DNA of 16,005 bases from Deltaproteobacteria bacterium. Its GTDB lineage: Bacteria; Desulfobacterota; Binatia; Binatales; Binataceae. The position numbers and the translations under genes are program-made. The notes under the pieces are model-generated. The model was not told where the DNA came from, did no database searches, and saw only the letters and a list, made by a program, of their open reading frames with translations. This document shows positions 12,188 to 16,005 of the stretch, piece by piece. The number at the start of each line of letters is the position of its first letter. Within the stretch, counting starts at the first letter, position 1. The stretch spans positions 1 through 16,005 of the forward strand of contig PMOH01000442.1 of NCBI GenBank assembly GCA_003161515.1, given 5' to 3'.

Positions 12188-14663
12188 AGTCTTGTCGGCG
12201 CGAGCCTTTAGTCTGCCCGCCGGTTCGCTTGGCAGTGTCCACCAACATTTTCCAGCTCGCGACCCAATCCTTTTTATCCGCGTCGTAGCTCATTTCCTTG
12301 ACGACTTTGTAGGTGCCGTCGACTCGGCCGCCCGACGGGCAGGCGTGACAGTCGCGGGCTTCCCAAATGAGAAACCCGAACTCCAGGCGATTATCCGAAA
12401 ATTCATTGCCAAGCCCACCATTCCAGACGGTCTCGCCGTCTCGCAGCTGCTTCGAGTCCTCCTCGGCATCTGCAATCGCGACGGGTCGCAACTGGTCGTG
12501 GTCGAGTACGAAGACGGTGTCGTCGACACCTGCGCCATCTGCCCATGTGTTCTCCGTGGGCAGATCGAGAAATAGATAAGTTTCGAAGCGATCCTTGCCC
12601 CGGTTCTTGACCAGCACCTTGGACGAAAACAGTTCAGGCTCGAGGAAGCTCGCATCGGTGCCGGCCTGTTGGACGACCAGGCGCTGATACCTGTCGTCGC
12701 CTGTTTTCTTCCAGAGGGTCAACTGATCGGTGGCGTCCTTCGCAGAATGAATCGTGACGATGAACTCCGCCGCCCCGGTATGACTACCCAGCGGAGTGAT
12801 CGGCAGGAAATACTTCAACTCGTACGGGTTCTCATGATTTTCGTCGGGCGGAATCGAGGCGACAATTTCCGCCTTGGTGTAGCTCCGACTATCTGGAGTG
12901 GAGTTGCCGGCGATGAACGCGTCGAGACCCTGTGCGGGTCCATTGTCCCGGTCAGACTCTTCCTGGAACTGCTGATCGTTGATGGCTTCACTAGCCTTTA
13001 CCGTGTCGCCCTTGAGCGCGCCGGCAGCTTCAGTCCTGACAACCTCGCTCTTATCGGCGAGCGCGAGCGTCAGCGCATGGGTGGCATCGTCGGGTAGCGG
13101 TTTGATTCTGCTGAGGGTCTGGATAGCCCACGCACGCTGGTAGAAATTCGAGCTCTTCAAGGCTGATATCAGGGCGGGCGCCGCAGCCGGGCCGAGTTGG
13201 CCGAGTTGATCGCTCGCACTCTCTCTCACCCTCTTGGAGTCATTGTTGAAGGCGCCTACCAACGCTGAAATCGCATCACTGTCAGTCGAGGCCAACCCGC
13301 CCAGCGCAATGACAGCGTCGAGCCGCACGGAGTCGTCTTTATCGCCGCCAATCGTCCGCACCAAAGTTGGTATCGCGTTTCCGCCTTCGATTCGCGCGAG
13401 CGCGGTGACTGCCGCTTGCCGGTCATAAACGGAATCCGCGGTGAGCAGATGCTCGATGGCCGGCACGGCTGGGCGAGCGTAGCTGCCCATCTTCCCAAGC
13501 GCTTCGACCGCGTCGTCCGTTTCGCCCCACTCGTTTAGAGTACGCATCACGATCGGCAGAACGGCCTTGTCGCCGGGGTCGATGCTCGCCATCGCCATAG
13601 CGGCGTGTTCTGATGTGTCGTTGTCGGCGCTCTTCATCGCGATGTCCAAAGCCGGTATCGCGTCCTTGGCAGCAGGTCCGATTATCGCAAGAGTATCCAT
13701 CGTCCTCACACGTATCGATTGGTCGGGATCGTTGACGCATTGGACAAGATAAGGAATGGCCACCTTCGCGGCAGGTCCGACCCTGCCGAAGAAGTTTACG
13801 GCGGACATCCGGATTTTCGAGTTGCTATCCTTCAGCGCGGGCACTACGCAGGGGATCGCAGACTCCGCGAACGACTCCAGCGCCCTCAGGCTGTCGATAA
13901 CCCGAAGACGGGAGAGTGGGTCAAGATCGTTCAGATGCTTCGCGACGGCGAGGACGACATCAGTGGGAGGTGGGCCGACCCATCCGCTAAACTGAGTGGG
14001 CTTTTCCTGAACTACTTCGCCCACGAAATGCGTGATGCCCCCGTACCGACTCAGGATGTAGGACAGAGACACCGCGCTGCCGTTGCGAATCCGTGGATTG
14101 CTGTCGTTGAGGCTCTCCAGAAGCAGGGACACTCCCTGAACACCCATCAGGTTGGTGATTGCAGCCTCGACATATCCGACGACGTCATCGTGGGTGTTAG
14201 CCAGGGCCCTGATTAAGATCGGATACGATGGCGGAGGGGGCGGCGGCGCTGTCACGATCTGGGCCAATGCCGCGACCGCGCCCGATCGAACTGCTACGTC
14301 CTGGTCATTCAGCGCGAGCTCGAGTCGCGGGATCCCCGGCCTTCCCGCATTCACCAGCGCCCTGACAAGGTATGCGCGCGTCTTCCTGCTTCGTTCGCCG
14401 ACAGGTTGCAGGGACTTGGGGTCGATTTCGCATAGTCTGAAGCTGTTGAGCACATGTGGTACGAGAGCCAGCGGCAGCGGCTTCGTCCACATCGCGGCTT
14501 TCGCTGCGTTCTCGCGATGAACCGGGTCGGAACTCTGAAGACCGTTAATGAGTTCGCTAATGCGGCTGGATTCCGCAACTTGCGCGGAAACGGTGGCGGA
14601 CGACGCAAATAGTGCGATGAGGAAAAGAAGGACCGCGCGACGGATGACGGATGGATCTTTCAC
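12186..14663 (-). CDS. Exported HEAT-repeat protein with unrecognised C-terminal domain
   Basis: An 825-residue protein starting at GTG (14663); an in-frame TGA two codons upstream fixes the 5' limit. No clear Shine-Dalgarno is visible. A signal peptide (VIRRAVLLFLIALFASSATVSA) predicts cleavage after Ala27. Residues about 35-560 are a chain of HEAT/PBS-lyase-like repeats of 35-40 residues, each of the type 'AIPxLxxxLxDxdxxVRxxAxxALgxIG' (for example around VAIPYLVQCVNDPDQSIRVR, and ALISALKSSNFYQRAWAIQT). A polar linker (560-640) leads to a C-terminal beta-rich region of about 185 residues with two cysteines, C772-HA-C775, and a basic tail. HEAT repeats give a protein-binding superhelix, here in the periplasm or outside. 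The C-terminal domain matches nothing I know. Function unknown; scaffold role inferred. Confidence 0.85.
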   Translation of the reverse strand: MKDPSVIRRAVLLFLIALFASSATVSAQVAESSRISELINGLQSSDPVHRENAAKAAMWTKPLPLALVPHVLNSFRLCEIDPKSLQPVGERSRKTRAYLVRALVNAGRPGIPRLELALNDQDVAVRSGAVAALAQIVTAPPPPPPSYPILIRALANTHDDVVGYVEAAITNLMGVQGVSLLLESLNDSNPRIRNGSAVSLSYILSRYGGITHFVGEVVQEKPTQFSGWVGPPPTDVVLAVAKHLNDLDPLSRLRVIDSLRALESFAESAIPCVVPALKDSNSKIRMSAVNFFGRVGPAAKVAIPYLVQCVNDPDQSIRVRTMDTLAIIGPAAKDAIPALDIAMKSADNDTSEHAAMAMASIDPGDKAVLPIVMRTLNEWGETDDAVEALGKMGSYARPAVPAIEHLLTADSVYDRQAAVTALARIEGGNAIPTLVRTIGGDKDDSVRLDAVIALGGLASTDSDAISALVGAFNNDSKRVRESASDQLGQLGPAAAPALISALKSSNFYQRAWAIQTLSRIKPLPDDATHALTLALADKSEVVRTEAAGALKGDTVKASEAINDQQFQEESDRDNGPAQGLDAFIAGNSTPDSRSYTKAEIVASIPPDENHENPYELKYFLPITPLGSHTGAAEFIVTIHSAKDATDQLTLWKKTGDDRYQRLVVQQAGTDASFLEPELFSSKVLVKNRGKDRFETYLFLDLPTENTWADGAGVDDTVFVLDHDQLRPVAIADAEEDSKQLRDGETVWNGGLGNEFSDNRLEFGFLIWEARDCHACPSGGRVDGTYKVVKEMSYDADKKDWVASWKMLVDTAKRTGGQTKGSRRQD

Positions 14664-14908
14664 GGGTCAGGATGTGGCGACCTCTGCAGGCGACAGAAAG
14701 TTTACTCCGCAGTTCGGGTCAGTTGAATGAAGTACGTATCGGGCGCGGAAAGGATACCGCGGTCGGGCCGGCGCAAATTGCGGCGCGTCTGGGCATCGCG
14801 AGAGCTGCCAGCAACCAAACCTCCACCCATGGTGGGAAGGGGAACGCTCGACGTAGGGCGGACTGTCCTGCGCTAAAACTTGGAACTGAGCGCCTCATTC
14901 GTCCAATA

Positions 14909-14914
14909 TATGAT
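14909..14914 (+). promoter_or_regulatory. Candidate -10 box for the STY0301-family gene
   Basis: TATGAT, in the AT-rich string AATATATGATAC, lies 17 nt before the ATG at 14932. No convincing -35 is seen (CTGAGC at 17 bp spacing, TTGGAA too far). The remainder of the 268-bp divergent region (14664-14931) shows nothing I can name. Confidence 0.3.
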
Positions 14915-14931
14915 ACTTCGAGAGGTAACCG

Positions 14932-15366
14932 ATGAAACAAGTCAAATTCGCCCTGATTGCATTCGCGTGCGCGATTGCGCCAGTGAATCTCGTGCGCGCC
15001 GAGTCCGCTTGTCCTGCAACTATCGTGGTCGAACAAAGAGCGTCGGCACCCGCTCCCGATTGGACGGTTAGCTACTCCGGCTATGAAACTGCGGTTGCGG
15101 GCGTCACCATCTTCGACGGTCCTCCAGCGCAGCAGGCGTCGCTGGTGCCCGACAGCGAGAAACAAGTCGCCGACAACATCATTCAGGTCTGGCAATTGCC
15201 GAAGAGCGATCGTGGATACTGGCTGCAGTGCAACTATGCGAATACCACTGCGCAGATCGTCCGTCGCCTGCCGGCGAGCGTCAACCGATGCGACGTCGTA
15301 CTCAATCACAACGTCCGCTTCGGTGGCGGCGGCGGCAACGTGGTCAAGAGCGTAAACTGCAAATAG
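14932..15366 (+). CDS. STY0301-family periplasmic protein
   Basis: A 144-residue exported protein that resembles the STY0301 family, small periplasmic proteins of unknown function. The signal peptide (KQVKFALIAFACAIAPVNLVRA) predicts cleavage after Ala23. The mature part has the family layout: CPATIVVEQ near the new N-terminus, GVTIFDGPPAQQASLVPD (57-74), a central W (87), YWLQCNYANTT (96-106), LPASVNRC (112-119) and a closing VNC. Four cysteines (27, 100, 119 and 143) are likely to form two disulfides in the periplasm. GAGAGG 7 nt before the ATG supports the start. It is divergent from the HEAT-repeat gene and precedes a TIGR03118-family gene by 205 bp. Family recognition is from memory of the conserved pattern. 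Confidence 0.72.
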   Translation: MKQVKFALIAFACAIAPVNLVRAESACPATIVVEQRASAPAPDWTVSYSGYETAVAGVTIFDGPPAQQASLVPDSEKQVADNIIQVWQLPKSDRGYWLQCNYANTTAQIVRRLPASVNRCDVVLNHNVRFGGGGGNVVKSVNCK

Positions 15367-15554
15367 TCAGTCAGCAATTGATCTGACTATCCAGATTACT
15401 CAGTCTAATAGCTAATTCGAATATGTGGTTAGCGGCTCGCGAGAGTCAATAACCAATTTTTCAAGCACCTCCTCAATTTCCCGTCACATCGGGAACCATA
15501 CGCGTTCACCGACTGTTGAGTCCCAGAACCAGCACAAATTTTTTCGCGCTGGTT
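15363..15554 (+). other. 205-bp interval with three small hairpins
   Basis: Between the STY0301-family stop and the next gene. ATAGTCAG/CTGACTAT (15363-15390) includes the preceding stop codon. TTCCCG/CGGGAA (15478-15495) has a 6-nt loop. AACCAGC/GCTGGTT (15527-15554) lies just before the ribosome site of the next gene. None has a good T-run directly after it. They may be a weak terminator and leader structures; I cannot assign a known riboswitch or motif. Confidence 0.35.
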
Positions 15555-15571
15555 TCAATATGGAGGATTCG

Positions 15572-16005
15572 ATGAACCGTAAAATTCTGACATTGATTGC
15601 GGCATGCGCCGTCACGCTCGCCACTGCGGCGGGCGCGTTGGCGCAGACGCAACCAATCGACACGTCCAAGTCCAAGACTTCGTTTTACTCGCAGTCCAAC
15701 CTGGTTACCTCGGGCAAGCCGCTGAAGGGCAAATTTCGTGACAAGAACCTGCTCAACGCATGGGGCCTGGTGCAGGGTCCGACCCCGTTCTGGATTTCCG
15801 ACAACAACGCCGGCGTATCGACGCTCTACGACGGCAACGGAAAGGCATTTACCGTCACGGTCGGCAATAAAAAGGTGCCTTTCGTCGTGACGGTCCCGCC
15901 ACCGACGAGCAGCACTGCATCCGCAACGCCATCGGGAATCGTTTTCAACGGGACCACCGCCGATTTTGGCGGCGACCTTTTCATATTTTCCGCCGAGGAC
16001 GGGAC
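15572..16005 (+). CDS. TIGR03118-family exported protein, N-terminal part
   Basis: The frame runs off the right edge after 144 residues, so the 3' end is missing. The start MNRKILTLIAACAVTLATAAGALA is a typical signal peptide with cleavage after Ala24. GGAGG stands 5 nt before the ATG at 15572; an in-frame ATG four codons upstream overlaps that ribosome site and is rejected. The mature part shows the TIGR03118 pattern: KNLLNAWGLVQGPTPFWISDNNAGVSTLYDGNG (58-90), then a Pro/Ser/Thr-rich loop (around 107-120), PSGIVFNGT (120-128) and FGGDLFIFSAEDGT at the edge. These proteins are predicted extracytoplasmic beta-propeller-like proteins of unknown function. Family call from memory of the conserved blocks. 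Confidence 0.8.
   Translation, partial: MNRKILTLIAACAVTLATAAGALAQTQPIDTSKSKTSFYSQSNLVTSGKPLKGKFRDKNLLNAWGLVQGPTPFWISDNNAGVSTLYDGNGKAFTVTVGNKKVPFVVTVPPPTSSTASATPSGIVFNGTTADFGGDLFIFSAEDG

Noticed and set aside
12108..12575. 155-codon plus-strand frame
   Set aside because: It overlaps the 3' end of the HEAT-repeat gene in antisense and has no family features.
15466..15566. Possible anti-Shine-Dalgarno switch (CCTCC at 15467-15472 with GGAGG at 15562-15566)
   Set aside because: Only five base pairs over a long loop, with no extension at either end; too weak to propose a regulatory switch.
1..16005. CRISPR arrays, tRNA or rRNA genes, integrases
   Set aside because: No regularly spaced direct repeats, cloverleaf-like sequence, rRNA signature or recombinase/transposase motif was seen on either strand.

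Overview
The window looks like a chromosomal stretch of a GC-rich, double-membrane (Gram-negative) bacterium. The evidence is a complete envelope-spanning efflux system with a TolC-type outer-membrane factor, several signal-peptide proteins, and a sigma-54-like promoter. The left part carries a luciferase-like flavin oxidoreductase, an acyl-CoA dehydrogenase, and a thiolase paired with an HMG-CoA-synthase/DUF35 fusion. Together with the dispersed 'TCATTCTGAGCGAAGCGAAGAAT'-type repeats (described below by position), this fits uncultured soil lineages such as Binatota, Rokubacteria or Acidobacteriota. That placement is inference from gene content only; no rRNA or marker gene is present.

Layout. 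(1) 25-2619: a luciferase-like flavin oxidoreductase (minus) and an IVD/LCAD-type acyl-CoA dehydrogenase (plus), separated by a repeat-bearing 350-bp divergent region. (2) 2620-2913: an intergenic stretch filled with palindromic and inverted dispersed repeats. (3) 2914-5878 (all minus): an HMG-CoA-synthase-like/DUF35 fusion and a thiolase 17 bp apart form an operon that ends in a clear hairpin terminator, followed by a 93-aa single-span membrane protein. (4) 6000-11210: a YtcA-MdtN-MdtO-like operon (minus, genes overlapping or 1 nt apart) divergent from a TolC-family outer-membrane factor (plus), together a complete tripartite efflux system. (5) 11211-12035: a small-protein locus with a near-consensus sigma-54 promoter, an upstream palindrome placed like an activator site, a 57-aa membrane protein with a strong Shine-Dalgarno, a possible 32-aa membrane peptide, and a strong terminator. 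(6) 12148-16005: three predicted exported proteins, namely a large HEAT-repeat protein with an unrecognised C-terminal domain (minus), an STY0301-family periplasmic protein (plus), and the start of a TIGR03118-family protein cut by the right edge (plus).

Most notable points. The sigma-54-controlled 57-aa membrane protein has no recognisable family. The HMG-CoA-synthase-like half of the fusion appears to have lost all three catalytic residues while staying operonic with an intact thiolase, which suggests a scaffold or a different chemistry. Two genes (the fusion and ytcA) have a -10-like box placed so that transcripts would begin at the start codon. No tRNA, rRNA, CRISPR array, transposase or phage gene was seen.
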